Under the pieces are notes generated by a model, which made no database searches, was not told the origin of the DNA, and was given only the letters and a program-made list of their open reading frames with translations. From Kiritimatiellia bacterium (GTDB taxonomy: Bacteria; Verrucomicrobiota; Kiritimatiellia; UBA8416; YA12-FULL-48-11), in NCBI GenBank assembly GCA_028716365.1, contig JAQUPZ010000001.1:1-64000 (forward strand): a stretch of DNA of 64,000 nt, written 5' to 3'. Below, piece after piece: positions 1-9,511 of this stretch (positions are counted from its first letter, which is position 1; each line of letters begins with the position of its first letter). Both the position numbers and the translations under genes were made by a program.

Positions 1-238
1 TGCCCTGTACTACAAATGCATCAGAAAATACCGATATCTCAACCATCCCCTGTATCTTCTGGTTAATCGCGTTCGGATCCGCCTGCGGCCGGTTTACATC
101 AAGATTCGCAAACACTATCGGCGGCTTAGCTGTCAATATAAGATAAATAAGAAGCTGAAATACCACGTCTGCCATCGCCGTCATATTAAGCTCAAGTCCC
201 AATGTCTGCTGGCGCTTCCTGTGCTTCCTTAACGACAT
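1..238 (-). CDS. ExbD/TolR-type biopolymer transport protein (3' end outside window)
   Basis: The visible 79 N-terminal residues start MSLRKHRKRQQ, then have LELNMTAMADVVFQLLIYLIL. This is the ExbD/TolR layout: a short basic cytoplasmic tail, then one membrane helix (about residues 19-37) with the conserved Asp of the proton path at its start (MADVVF). The start is an ATG at 238 with a strong GGAGGGG ribosome site just upstream. In the family, ExbD works with ExbB to pass proton-motive force to an envelope partner. It is the second of two ExbD genes behind an ExbB, 112 bases after the first. The periplasmic domain lies beyond the left edge. Confidence 0.88.
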   Translation of the reverse strand, partial: MSLRKHRKRQQTLGLELNMTAMADVVFQLLIYLILTAKPPIVFANLDVNRPQADPNAINQKIQGMVEISVFSDAFVVQG

Positions 239-350
239 AATTATACCCCTCCACTTCTAACAACATTAACGCCTCTAATATTGTGTTTATTAGGGAAAGA
301 ATTGAATTAAGCAGGTGGTTCCGGTCGATCATTGCCGAGATTCATGACTG

Positions 351-767
351 TTACTTTTCTTTGAGCGCCATGAATTTTAGCTTCCATATCCCTACCGAAC
401 TGCATATGTCCATCACTTTCCTGACGTACTTATGCTGTACCTTGGCATCTGCCACGATAACAACAGGAGTGTCTGCCCTGTATTCAGAAACAGCTTTCGC
501 TATGACACGAGTAAAAGTATTCGTGGAAAGAACCGTTCTATTGATACGGATTTTCCCCTGGGGATCAACTTCCACGAGTATCTCGCGTGGATCTTTATTC
601 TTGATCTCATTCCCATGAGGGGCCATGGCAAGCATGATCCCTTCACTCATGAGGCCTTCCTCCATCTTTACCGTAAGAATAAAGAAAATGACCAACATGA
701 AAATAATGTCGATCATTGCCGTCATGTTTACACCAGGTAGATCTTCGCTACCGCCGCCGCCAGCCAT
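351..767 (-). CDS. ExbD/TolR-type biopolymer transport protein
   Basis: A 138-residue protein with a glycine-rich start, NMTAMIDIIFMLVIFFIL as the single membrane helix (about residues 14-33) and a soluble periplasmic domain with alternating beta and alpha segments. The Asp in AMIDII is the conserved proton-carrying residue of ExbD/TolR. Length matches the family (about 130-150). An AGGAGG site lies 9 bases before the ATG. It follows the ExbB gene by 47 bases and precedes another ExbD, so the set is ExbB-ExbD-ExbD. Two unlike ExbDs per ExbB suggests a mixed complex; the driven partner is not obvious, since no TonB-like or Pal-like gene is visible. Confidence 0.92.
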   Translation of the reverse strand: MAGGGGSEDLPGVNMTAMIDIIFMLVIFFILTVKMEEGLMSEGIMLAMAPHGNEIKNKDPREILVEVDPQGKIRINRTVLSTNTFTRVIAKAVSEYRADTPVVIVADAKVQHKYVRKVMDICSSVGIWKLKFMALKEK

Positions 768-814
768 TTTCAGTTACCTCCTGTAACCAAGTTCAACTCT
801 TAACAATACAGTTA

Positions 815-1672
815 TTATTCGCTAACAACTTCAACATTACGCAGCGACTTGATCAAGTCCAAGGTCAAAGCTTCCATTCCAAGAACGATTCTGGTTGCAC
901 GGTTCTTGAAGAAGTAGAAACCAGCCAGCGCCGGAATAGCTTCCAGCAGTCCTGTCGCCGTACAGTACAGAGATTCAGCAATGTTCAATGCCAGCATGGC
1001 CTGCTGTGCCGCACCAGCTTGTGTACCGGCCAGCGTGTTAAATGCGAAAATCATGCCGTGCACCGTTCCAAGAAGTCCCAACAGGGGTCCAATGTTCGAT
1101 ACCACGTTAAGATATGTAACACGCGATGAAAGCTTCTCGCTTTCCATTTCCGCAGCTTTACTTACCATATCCTGGATCGTTTCAAAACCCTGATCTACAT
1201 TGGCAAAACCGGCGCTGAGAACATTTGCAAGTGGTCCCGGTTCATCTTCACAGTGTTTGAGAGCTTTGAAAACGTCACCTTCCTCCATTGCCTGAGTCAC
1301 TTTTTCGACAAGCGTGGTAGGCATGACGCGTTTCACGCGAACTATCATTGCGCAGTCAGACATAAAGTAAAAGAATGCCACCATATTTCCGAACAAAAGG
1401 AACCAGATGAACATACCTACAGGTCCACCTGCTTTAACTATATCAATAAAAGACTGGCCGCCCCCGTGCGCCATAGCAGGTTCTCCTGCAGGTGCTGCTG
1501 CTGCAGGGTTTGCTTCCAATGCACCGGCTTTTGCAGGAGCAGGTGCTGCCGCTGCCGGAGCTGCAGGAGCCGCAGGAGCAGGTGCTGCTGCCTCTGCAGC
1601 TTTGGCGTAGAAAGATGTTAAAAGAAAAACGAAAAATGCAACCACCATGACAGAACCAAGAATTCTTCGCAT
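815..1672 (-). CDS. ExbB/TolQ/MotA proton channel with Ala-Pro-rich leader
   Basis: A 285-residue MotA/TolQ/ExbB family protein. Residues 1-25 look like a signal peptide, 27-68 are a low-complexity Ala/Pro/Gly linker, and three membrane helices follow at about 86-106, 188-212 and 232-256. The family hallmark GLLGTVHGMIFAF is at 199-211. A cytoplasmic domain (about 112-185) lies between helices 1 and 2. In the family, five such subunits surround an ExbD dimer and form the proton channel. AAGGAG lies upstream of the ATG. The cleavable-looking leader and linker are extra to the classical ExbB and resemble the long ExbB forms of some marine bacteria and PVC members. Confidence 0.93.
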   Translation of the reverse strand: MRRILGSVMVVAFFVFLLTSFYAKAAEAAAPAPAAPAAPAAAAPAPAKAGALEANPAAAAPAGEPAMAHGGGQSFIDIVKAGGPVGMFIWFLLFGNMVAFFYFMSDCAMIVRVKRVMPTTLVEKVTQAMEEGDVFKALKHCEDEPGPLANVLSAGFANVDQGFETIQDMVSKAAEMESEKLSSRVTYLNVVSNIGPLLGLLGTVHGMIFAFNTLAGTQAGAAQQAMLALNIAESLYCTATGLLEAIPALAGFYFFKNRATRIVLGMEALTLDLIKSLRNVEVVSE

Positions 1673-1756
1673 AACTGATATCTCCTTTTGTTGTGCACTA
1701 TTACATTATATAATGATCTATTATCAAGAGATTTTTTCCAGAAGTTCGATCTTGCA

Positions 1757-2545
1757 CTACTTTTTCGATGCCCATTCACTCTGTGGCCAGTCCTGCAACA
1801 GTCTCTTACGGAAATCTTCCGCACGGGGATCCCTGAGTTCTTCCAGGCACTTGGCTGTCTTGTAAAGAGCTTCAGGCTGTAAACTCTTTATCTGTTCGTA
1901 AAGAATAACCACACGCATATAATCCAGCAGGGCATCTGTTTTATTACCCTGTACTTTGGCCATGTCAGCACGGGCTATATGAGCAGCTGCCGCATTTTCC
2001 CTTCCGCCCTTGGCTATGGCAGCATCCACTGATTGGCTCAATGAAGCATTATCATTTACTGCTATAAAAGCATTCCACACTCTTCTTTGCATGTCGGTGG
2101 TGATCTCAACAGGGGGAACATTGGCAAGAAGTTTTTTATAGGCATCGGCCGCTTTTTTCGTATCTCCCTTTCTTCCGTATGCATACCCCAACAAATCCAG
2201 GGTCTTACCTTCCCAGGGAGAAAGCATGAAAAAACCCTGGGCAATTTCTTCAAGCATCGGTATGGCCTGATCCAGCGCGCCAGTGCTGACGGCCGATGCC
2301 GCTCTGTCAAACTGTGCAGGTTTGTCCACTTCTACCATCTTTACCCGGTTTTTGGGAACCGGTATTTCCGTTCCATTTGCCATTGTAACAATATATTCCT
2401 GGGTCGTTTTCTTAAAACGAATATTCGTTGCAGGAATTACCCGGCCATCTGTAGTCTGTATCTTTGCCGCTTCGGCCTGTAAACCGGCAAGAATGAATGT
2501 CAGGAATAACGTTATTCCCAGCTTTTGTTTTATCATGTTAGTCAT
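1757..2545 (-). CDS. secreted TPR-like repeat protein
   Basis: A 262-residue protein with a signal peptide (about 1-26, ending AEA), a small beta-rich N-terminal part (about 27-75, with GRVIPATNIRFKK) and helical TPR-like repeats from about 80 to the C-terminus, for example LLGYAYGRKGDTKKAADAYK. TPR repeats bind partner proteins, so this is probably a periplasmic scaffold. It lies between the giant TPR protein and ExbB with short gaps on the same strand, so it is probably co-transcribed and part of the same envelope complex. GAGGAG precedes the start; a second ATG three codons in is possible. No enzyme motif is visible. Confidence 0.8.
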   Translation of the reverse strand: MTNMIKQKLGITLFLTFILAGLQAEAAKIQTTDGRVIPATNIRFKKTTQEYIVTMANGTEIPVPKNRVKMVEVDKPAQFDRAASAVSTGALDQAIPMLEEIAQGFFMLSPWEGKTLDLLGYAYGRKGDTKKAADAYKKLLANVPPVEITTDMQRRVWNAFIAVNDNASLSQSVDAAIAKGGRENAAAAHIARADMAKVQGNKTDALLDYMRVVILYEQIKSLQPEALYKTAKCLEELRDPRAEDFRKRLLQDWPQSEWASKK

Positions 2546-2634
2546 GTTAGTGAACTCCTCTCATCAAACAATTAATCCGGACGTTCCTGATTTTTTCAGT
2601 CACGTCCACAGCCGCAAAACATCATACATCACTC

Positions 2635-5600
2635 TCAATTACCCTTAGGCGGTACTGCCTGCCCGGCAGGTTTTGTTTCCGTTCCCTGGGCAGCTGCTGC
2701 CGGTGGTGTGGGCGCTGCATTTGTTACACCCGTTTCTGTTTCAGCAGCAGGAGCTGGCGGCGGCACGGTTACCGGTGCCAGGCCAGTCTCCTCGGTCATT
2801 TTTCTTCCGCTCATCGCCAATTTAAGTTTTGCCGCGTCTCTCAATCTTGCGGCTTCCCTGATCAATCTTCCCCTGGGGCATGCAGCAAGATATCGTGTGG
2901 CTATGGTAACAACATTTTCAAACATTCCCTTCTCGTTAATCAGGGGAAGCCCTTTCTCAAGGGCATTTTCCATGTGAGGTCTGAGGTCCGCATTGTTCCA
3001 GTCACCAAAACTAAGCATACGGTAATAAGAAGCGGTCGCGGCATCTTTTTCGCCCATAAGTATCTGCATGTCGGCAATCTGTAGATTTGCCTGGAATTTC
3101 ATCACCTCGTTCGTGATGGAGCTCATACCCTTGGCAATTGTGGCCCTGGCTTTGACGAAAAGCCCCTGCTTTTTAATATTGTCACTTTCCTTTGAACCGA
3201 GTTCTGCATAAGACTTGCTTAGAATAAAACTGGCATCAGCAAAACGGGGGGTTTTTTGATACTTGCTGAAAAGTTCCTCAATGGCTTTAGCTGCTTCTGC
3301 CGAGTTACCCTGTGTAAAATATGCTTCGGCTATTCCATATACCGCCGGTTCCCAGATTGTCCGGTCCACAGCCTTACCTTTTGTACCCAGTGCCTTGGCG
3401 CGTTCATAGAATTTTACCGCCGTCGGATATTCTTTTGCATCAAACATTATCTTTCCGACTCTCAGGAATTGAGGGGCAGTAAATGCCTTTTCGTTTGCCA
3501 GCATCTTGCCGAATACCTCGATGGCTTTGGGCATTTGTTTCATTTCGATAAGACTCATACCCTGAACGAAAACAACGTCCTTGGATTCGGGTGCATCAGG
3601 ATATTCTTTCACAAGCCTGTCAAAAATCTTGTTCGCTTCGTCTGATTTACCAAAGGCATACAACAGCGAACCAAGCCGGATGAGAGCAGTTGGCGCAAGG
3701 ACTGACTTTGGATAGTCTGCGACAAATTTCGCAAAATCATCAAGGGCCTTCTGCTGGAACTCCTTTACTTTATCCGGTGGATAGCCCTTGTTCAGTAACG
3801 CATAACCATAGGCCTTCCAGAAATAGACGCCTTCCATGACACCTTTTACCCTGGTCACATCTTCTGCAGTCTTTGCGTAGGCCGCTTTGTTTGTGCCATT
3901 GACCGCATTAATTATTCCAACAAATTCATTTATTGACGGGACTATCTGGTCCATTCGCCGGTAGGTCTCCGCAAGACGATACTTGGTTTCGATTTCTTCT
4001 GGTCCCGGCGGAAGAGCCGCTATTGTCTTTGAGAGCACCTGTACAGTATTGGAATAATCATTCAGCATTGTGTAGCAATATGCCAGCTTGCTGAGAGCGG
4101 GGAAAAAGACCGCCGACTTTGCATACAGCGAATTGGTAGCTATCTCCTGGAAATAATCCATGGCCTGGTCATAATTCTTTTCTTTTACCTTGCTGTCACC
4201 AAACTGGTATAAAGTTCCTGCCATGCGCCTGTGGCTTTTGAAATATTTAAAATAATAGTCGTATATCTTCTGCCTAAGTTCCTTATTATTAAGGGTTTCA
4301 GCAGATGCGGCCGCCCTGAGTATGGCATTACCGGCATTATCTTCAAGCTGTGGGTGGCTGTAAAACCGTTCCGCCAGATACCCAAGCACAATTTCAAAGT
4401 AATTTGTATTTCCAAGTTCAATATAACACTTTGTCAGTTCTCCAAGGGCCGCCACTGAAGTGTCGTTTTCCGGAACGCTATTCACGTATATAAGATACTT
4501 TTTACTGGCATCCAGGAAAAGGTTCTGTTCGAACAGAGACTGTGCCTCCTTCAATAATGATTTCAGGATCTGGTCTTTGGGAAACGAGGGAACCTGAGGG
4601 ACAAGGTTGAACTGCTGTTTCAGTATGCCCATTATTCTTTCCTGCCCCTCGCTGGACGGGACCGCCCACTGACCCGTCTGGTACTTGGCAACCACGTTGA
4701 CAAAATGTGTCAGTGCCACAATAAGGGCATCCTGCGCTTCTTTTTTCTGGCCTTTTTTGAGAAATTCCTTGGCTTCATCTTCTGCAATAGTTGCGAGAAG
4801 ATACCTGCACTCTGCCATGGGACTGAAATCCAGGGATATGTTATTTTCCTTAAGTACTCTCTCGAGCTCCTTGAGCATCGGCATGTATGTCGCAATAAGC
4901 TTCTTTGCAGCTACTTTATCACCCTTGATCATTTCCATGTGCGCCAGGATCATTAGCGCCTTGCCGAACAGTGGTCCTCCCGGATCTTTCCAGAGAACAG
5001 GATCACACGCTTCTTTTGCCTTTTTGAAAAATTCTTCGCGTTCCTTGTCCTTTGTTTTTTCTGCAAGCTTTATGCATAACTCGGCAAGGTCTATGCGGAT
5101 TTTGAATTCAATGTCCCGCGGCGGATTGGCGATAAGAACACACCTGAAGGCATCAACAGCTGCCTTCTCTTCGTTCTTGAACATGAGCATCTGCGCATAT
5201 TTGTACGCCTGTTCCATGTAGAATTTACCCATTCCGGGAGGCGGACCTTTTTCATACTTTTTGAAGAAGGTATCGTAACCAGCCTTGGCCTCTACCATTT
5301 TCCCAACCTGGTAATAATGTTCGGCCAGAGAAAGCTTCATGATCCATGTTTCGAGCGCATCCGGAGGCAGGGCCGCTATCATTGCTTCGGCTTCGGCATA
5401 TTTACCCACGCCTGCAAGTATATCTATCTTGATCGCGCTGGCACGGGCCTTGGCGTCAGGATTCGCCTGCACAAGTTTATCTAGGGCCTTCTGCGCATAA
5501 TCAGGAAGCCTCATCCTGATGAGACCCTTCATGAAGGATATTTCACGGTCTACTGGATCTTCTTCTTCAGCAGCCTCGGGTGCTTCTTCTGTGGTCTCTT

Positions 5601-5835
5601 CCACTTCCTGTACAGCAGGCTGTGGCGCTGCTGGCGTTTTCTGGCCTGCTGGTGCAACAGCAGGTTTCGGGGCAACCGCCGGTTTCTCAGCAGCGGGTTT
5701 TGGGGCGACCGCGGGAGCCGGAGCTGCTTTCTTCACGGGCGCCGGAGCAGACCATGATATTGAAAGGCTGAGAATCAGAGAAATCACAGCGATGGAAATA
5801 TTACAAAGGATATTGTTATGAGCTGTTGTTAACAT
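2635..5835 (-). CDS. large secreted TPR repeat protein
   Basis: About 1,066 residues from the ATG at 5835; the frame stays open to a TTG at 5883, but the ATG begins a plausible signal peptide ending near SWSA. A Pro/Ala/Lys/Glu-rich region follows (to about residue 100), then many tetratricopeptide-type helical pairs, and a Pro/Ala-rich C-terminal tail. Typical repeat segments are LADYPKS-type and AEAYFTQGNSAEAAKAIEEL. The repeats resemble outer-membrane tol-pal/YbgF-type TPR proteins, but the length is several-fold greater. It sits between the anti-sigma factor and the ExbB/ExbD genes, which suggests a periplasmic assembly scaffold energised by them. No clear ribosome site decides the start. 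Confidence 0.82.
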   Translation of the reverse strand: MLTTAHNNILCNISIAVISLILSLSISWSAPAPVKKAAPAPAVAPKPAAEKPAVAPKPAVAPAGQKTPAAPQPAVQEVEETTEEAPEAAEEEDPVDREISFMKGLIRMRLPDYAQKALDKLVQANPDAKARASAIKIDILAGVGKYAEAEAMIAALPPDALETWIMKLSLAEHYYQVGKMVEAKAGYDTFFKKYEKGPPPGMGKFYMEQAYKYAQMLMFKNEEKAAVDAFRCVLIANPPRDIEFKIRIDLAELCIKLAEKTKDKEREEFFKKAKEACDPVLWKDPGGPLFGKALMILAHMEMIKGDKVAAKKLIATYMPMLKELERVLKENNISLDFSPMAECRYLLATIAEDEAKEFLKKGQKKEAQDALIVALTHFVNVVAKYQTGQWAVPSSEGQERIMGILKQQFNLVPQVPSFPKDQILKSLLKEAQSLFEQNLFLDASKKYLIYVNSVPENDTSVAALGELTKCYIELGNTNYFEIVLGYLAERFYSHPQLEDNAGNAILRAAASAETLNNKELRQKIYDYYFKYFKSHRRMAGTLYQFGDSKVKEKNYDQAMDYFQEIATNSLYAKSAVFFPALSKLAYCYTMLNDYSNTVQVLSKTIAALPPGPEEIETKYRLAETYRRMDQIVPSINEFVGIINAVNGTNKAAYAKTAEDVTRVKGVMEGVYFWKAYGYALLNKGYPPDKVKEFQQKALDDFAKFVADYPKSVLAPTALIRLGSLLYAFGKSDEANKIFDRLVKEYPDAPESKDVVFVQGMSLIEMKQMPKAIEVFGKMLANEKAFTAPQFLRVGKIMFDAKEYPTAVKFYERAKALGTKGKAVDRTIWEPAVYGIAEAYFTQGNSAEAAKAIEELFSKYQKTPRFADASFILSKSYAELGSKESDNIKKQGLFVKARATIAKGMSSITNEVMKFQANLQIADMQILMGEKDAATASYYRMLSFGDWNNADLRPHMENALEKGLPLINEKGMFENVVTIATRYLAACPRGRLIREAARLRDAAKLKLAMSGRKMTEETGLAPVTVPPPAPAAETETGVTNAAPTPPAAAAQGTETKPAGQAVPPKGN

Positions 5836-5902
5836 CGATGCAATATAAGTGTTATGAATAAAAAATGCCAAGGAAAAAAACAAATATATAAAACTTTTTT
5901 CT

Positions 5903-6403
5903 TCAAGGTCTCTGTTGAACTTCGGACTGAATATTGCTTGTTTCCTGGATCATGTTTGTTTGTCCACGATTGACAATTATTACCGTTATGGGTTTACCCT
6001 TGATAGGGGCAAAATGCTTTTCCAGCATAAAACGCATGAAAGCCGCAACACTTATGATCGTAATTATTGCCGCTATCACGGAGATAAAAAACATGTGTTT
6101 CGCCATCCAGCTCATCACAGGATGAGTAAATGCCCATACAATTTTTTTCCTGCGTTTGTCGGTAAGGCGTTCTGTTTGCTTTGGTTCAGCTTTTGAAGCG
6201 GTATGCAGCAGGTCCAGCGTCGCCTGGATATCCTTGGCAACCACCTGGCAGGTTTTACACTTCCTGAGATGTTCCCGGACAATGGCGGCACGTCCTTCGC
6301 CAAGTTCACGGCTCATATAGTCAAAAAGAAGAGGCTGGATGTCCTCGCATCTCATTATTTTCTTTTCTGACCTAGGTTCTCCGTTGGTTTTATCTTCGCT
6401 CAC
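5903..6403 (-). CDS. zinc-finger anti-sigma factor
   Basis: A 166-residue protein with a zf-HC2 domain: Cys19, then His45-x3-Cys49-x2-Cys52 (EHLRKCKTC), the ZAS signature of anti-sigma factors. One membrane helix lies at about 103-125, with a short extracytoplasmic tail. In the family, the cytoplasmic zinc domain holds an ECF sigma factor until a signal releases it. Its ATG overlaps the stop of the upstream sigma factor gene by 4 bases, so translation is probably coupled. What it senses is unknown; the downstream TPR and ExbBD genes are the natural targets or partners. Confidence 0.88.
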   Translation of the reverse strand: MSEDKTNGEPRSEKKIMRCEDIQPLLFDYMSRELGEGRAAIVREHLRKCKTCQVVAKDIQATLDLLHTASKAEPKQTERLTDKRRKKIVWAFTHPVMSWMAKHMFFISVIAAIITIISVAAFMRFMLEKHFAPIKGKPITVIIVNRGQTNMIQETSNIQSEVQQRP

Positions 6404-6897
6404 AGCAATCCTGCCTTTTTCAATCTGGCTGCTATCTTAATCACAGATTTGTACAGTAATATGACTATCGTTTCTTCATTCATCCCTGTTATTCTGCTGA
6501 TTTCAAGATTACTTTTTTGTTCAAAAATTTTAAATATGACAATCTGCTGTTCCTTAAAGTCCAGTTCGCGAACAATGCGCATGACTTCTTCTTCAGGTTT
6601 TCCGGAAGCCAGAGGTATTTTCCGACCTCTGTCCCTCACTGCTTTCTTCCTGAAGATTAGTCCGACTGCGGCATTATGAACTGCCCTGTAAAGTTCAGCC
6701 GACAAGTTTTCATAAGGAAAATCTGTTTCTTTTATCCTGTTCTTACATAATTGAATAAAAGCCTTTTCAACTGCATCCTGTGCCAGACTGTTGTCACCGA
6801 GTATCTGCATGGCATAACGTAACAATGGACCTTCATATTCACATATAACAGCCTCTGCTTTTTTTTCTGTACGGTCTCGATGGCTGTCCTTGTTCAT
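6400..6897 (-). CDS. ECF-type RNA polymerase sigma factor
   Basis: 165 residues from the ATG at 6897 (MNKDSHRDRTEKK); the frame extends to a TTG at 6984 but that stretch does not look like sigma factor. A sigma-70 region 2 is suggested by YEGPLLRYAMQILGDNSLAQDAV, and region 4 by the C-terminal helix-turn-helix LEISRITGMNEETIVILL. Length and two-domain plan fit group 4 (ECF) sigma factors. It is translationally coupled to the zinc-finger anti-sigma gene and stands first in the minus-strand operon, so it probably directs transcription of this operon and perhaps others. Region 2 is divergent, so the exact subgroup is unclear. Confidence 0.85.
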   Translation of the reverse strand: MNKDSHRDRTEKKAEAVICEYEGPLLRYAMQILGDNSLAQDAVEKAFIQLCKNRIKETDFPYENLSAELYRAVHNAAVGLIFRKKAVRDRGRKIPLASGKPEEEVMRIVRELDFKEQQIVIFKIFEQKSNLEISRITGMNEETIVILLYKSVIKIAARLKKAGLL

Positions 6898-7147
6898 TCG
6901 ATTATCCCGGTACCAGATATTCCCTGGGACTACATACTCCAGAGATAAATACGTCTTGAAACCCCGGCATATTAGTCCAGCCAATAGGTATTATCCAGAA
7001 GACTTTACAGTATTACTCAAATCATACGTACCTGCGGGGTTTCTTTAAATATCACCTTCCGACATCATAACGGATGGACGTTTGTTCCTGTTGTCTGCTT
7101 TCAAGATAAATTGCATTTTCTCGTGGAGTTTGTATATTTGATTACAA

Positions 7148-8272
7148 ATGGAGCACATCATTCTTGTTCTGGTTATAGTTATTGCCTTTCTTCTGGCAAT
7201 CCTGGTCATTCGAAGTTTCGGCGGATCCACTCCAAGAGATCCAAATGATCTCGGCCTCACTTTAATACAGAACCAAATCAATGCTTCAATCCAGCAGACA
7301 ACTCAAAATGTTGAAGCGCTAAGGAATTCCCTGGACAAGTCCATGCAGATGCTGACTGAACAGATGTCGCGATCGCTTTCGGAAACGAACAAAACGATGG
7401 GAGACAGGCTTGACAGTACAGCCAAGGTTATCGGCGATGTTCGCCAGCAGCTTGGGCAGCTCGATGAATCATCCCGGCATATGGCCGAAATCGGAAAGGA
7501 AATCTCCAAACTGCAGGACATTCTACAGCCGCCGAAACTCCGGGGTGCGCTGGGAGAACTCTTTCTGGCCGAAATTCTTGCTCATATACTTCCCGCTGAT
7601 CATTATAAACTGCAGTACCAGTTTAAGGGAGGGGAAACTGTTGACGCAGTTATTGTATTACGCCTTGGCCTTGTACCGATAGATGCCAAGTTCCCGCTGG
7701 AAAACTTCAAACGTATTCTCACAGCAACCGGCGAGGATAGTCGCAAGGCGGCAAAGAAGAATTTCATAAATGACGTCAAAAGCCACATAGATGCCATCGC
7801 TGGTAAATATATCCGCATGGATGAAAACACATTCGATTTTGCTTTAATGTACATACCGGCGGAAAATGTATATTACGAAACAATAATCAAGGACGACGAG
7901 TTTGGTGGGGAGATGTCATTGTTCAATTACGCCCTCAAGAAACGGGTGGTTCCCGTATCGCCCAACAGTTTCTATGCCTATCTCCAGACAATCATTCTCG
8001 GCCTCAAAGGCATGCGGGTCGAAGAACATTCCCGTGAAATACTGGAAAATCTGTCACGTCTTGAAAAAGAATTCAACAGTTTTGCCGAGGCCTTCCGGCT
8101 GGTTGGCCAGCATTTGGATAATTCCCAGAAGAAATATACGGAAGCCCAGAGGCGATTCGATAAACTGGAATCAAATGTGGAAAGAATAGACGGGCTGGCC
8201 AAAGGCCTCGAGACAGACAGTACACAGACGCTGCCGGAGCCTGAACAGGTTATAAAAAAAGAAACAAATTAG
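7148..8272 (+). CDS. rmuC: RmuC-family DNA recombination protein
   Basis: A 374-residue protein with an N-terminal membrane helix (about 4-22), a coiled-coil region (about 35-130) and the RmuC endonuclease-fold core (about 135-330), recognisable from GALGELFLAEIL, VDAVIVL, PIDAKFPLENF and FALMYIPAENVYYE. The IDAKFPLE block is the conserved nuclease-like motif. E. coli RmuC limits rearrangements at inverted repeats; its exact reaction is not settled. It is divergent from the sigma factor gene with about 250 bases between starts, and a coiled-coil gene follows. The ribosome site is weak; the start was chosen because it opens the membrane helix. Confidence 0.92.
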   Translation: MEHIILVLVIVIAFLLAILVIRSFGGSTPRDPNDLGLTLIQNQINASIQQTTQNVEALRNSLDKSMQMLTEQMSRSLSETNKTMGDRLDSTAKVIGDVRQQLGQLDESSRHMAEIGKEISKLQDILQPPKLRGALGELFLAEILAHILPADHYKLQYQFKGGETVDAVIVLRLGLVPIDAKFPLENFKRILTATGEDSRKAAKKNFINDVKSHIDAIAGKYIRMDENTFDFALMYIPAENVYYETIIKDDEFGGEMSLFNYALKKRVVPVSPNSFYAYLQTIILGLKGMRVEEHSREILENLSRLEKEFNSFAEAFRLVGQHLDNSQKKYTEAQRRFDKLESNVERIDGLAKGLETDSTQTLPEPEQVIKKETN

Positions 8273-8367
8273 AGGGAACAAAAGCACTTCAGGATTATTT
8301 TTAAACAATTATTCTTGCATACTTCTGTAACATCCCGTATTTTCGCGATACTTAGAGGTACTATCGG

Positions 8368-9501
8368 ATGGGTAAGGCTCTTAAAATACTTGTTATCTGT
8401 ATTTTGGTGCTCAGTATAGTGGCAGTTATACTGGCGCACATGGTTTATGGTAAACGAGAACAAGTTATCGCCCGCAATCAGATACTTACAAGCGGCTATG
8501 TCAAACTGGCTCCTACAATAGAAGACAAACTTGCCGACGCTGCCGAACAGAAAAATCCTCCTCCCGGTAAAGATATTTCCCCCGCAACACCGGAATTCAT
8601 CGATAAAGCACCGGAAGTTTCTGATTTCTGGACAAAGAAATACTCCGCTTCACTGGAGCTTGGGGCACAGTCCATGTTAGACATGAATAAACGCAAGGGC
8701 GAGTTAATGACCCTTTACAAGATGAATGCCCTTGGTGATATCGAAGTGGATTCAACAACCGGTGCGAAAAGAACAGACGGCGAAGGAACCATGCAGGGTA
8801 TCATAGAAGAGATGGTCAAGAAATCCGGCGAACAACTGGGACGCCTCAATGAAACCCGCCAAATGTTGGCCATTGTCCGCGATGAATTGATAGATACGAT
8901 CAATGATCTCAACAAGAATAAAATAGAGCTCCGCAAAAATATCAAAGATATGAATGCCCAGAAAGTCAAACTTGATGAGACAACAGCCGAACTTGAGCGC
9001 CAGAAACCACTTGTACAAGCGGCTGAAGCCGCCAAGAAAGTTGCGGAAGAAAAAGCAGCCGACATGGAAAAACAGAAGACCGATTTGGAAACAAAATACC
9101 AGGAACTTGAAATTGACTTTAAGAAAAGGGATAAAGAGCTGAAGGAACTGCGCAAGGGCTTAAGCGAGGCCAGCAGCACAGCGGCAGCAACAATCAAGGA
9201 TCAGGTTTTCAATTTTACCCCGGGTGTTAAGGGAAAAGTAGTAGCTGTTAATGATAAATGGAATTACATCCTCGTCGAACTTGATGACACCTTCCTTAAA
9301 GAGGCAATGGGTGAGGATCTTGCGAAGCCGGCCCCCACCGGGGTTATAATGTCGGTCAAGCGTACCGGTACACCGGAAATTTTTATAACCAAGGTCAGAC
9401 TCACACAGATCAGAGCCAAGAATAAGCACGCCATCGGTGATATACTGGCCGATTGGAAACAGCAACCTGTTCGGGAAGGTGATGTTATTTTCTTCCCGTA
9501 A
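8368..9501 (+). CDS. membrane-anchored coiled-coil protein, function unknown
   Basis: 377 residues that I do not recognise as a named family. It has an N-terminal membrane helix (about 6-28), a linker with a Pro-rich patch, a long charged coiled coil (about 150-275, rich in Lys, Glu, Leu and Gln) and a compact beta-rich C-terminal domain (about 288-377, from GVKGKVVAVNDKWNYILVEL to REGDVIFF). The layout suggests a periplasmic rod carrying a terminal beta-barrel-like domain, as in adaptor or scaffold proteins. AGAGGT precedes the ATG. A small lipoprotein gene follows 10 bases later, so the two probably work together. Confidence 0.75.
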   Translation: MGKALKILVICILVLSIVAVILAHMVYGKREQVIARNQILTSGYVKLAPTIEDKLADAAEQKNPPPGKDISPATPEFIDKAPEVSDFWTKKYSASLELGAQSMLDMNKRKGELMTLYKMNALGDIEVDSTTGAKRTDGEGTMQGIIEEMVKKSGEQLGRLNETRQMLAIVRDELIDTINDLNKNKIELRKNIKDMNAQKVKLDETTAELERQKPLVQAAEAAKKVAEEKAADMEKQKTDLETKYQELEIDFKKRDKELKELRKGLSEASSTAAATIKDQVFNFTPGVKGKVVAVNDKWNYILVELDDTFLKEAMGEDLAKPAPTGVIMSVKRTGTPEIFITKVRLTQIRAKNKHAIGDILADWKQQPVREGDVIFFP

Positions 9502-9511
9502 AGAGACTTTA

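Noticed and set aside
1520..1600. Repeat array in the ExbB gene
   Set aside because: GC-rich near-repeats simply encode the Ala-Pro linker; there are no spacers, so this is not CRISPR.
4685..5221. Plus-strand frame opposite the TPR gene
   Set aside because: Ser/Ala-rich shadow of TPR repeats without a start signal.
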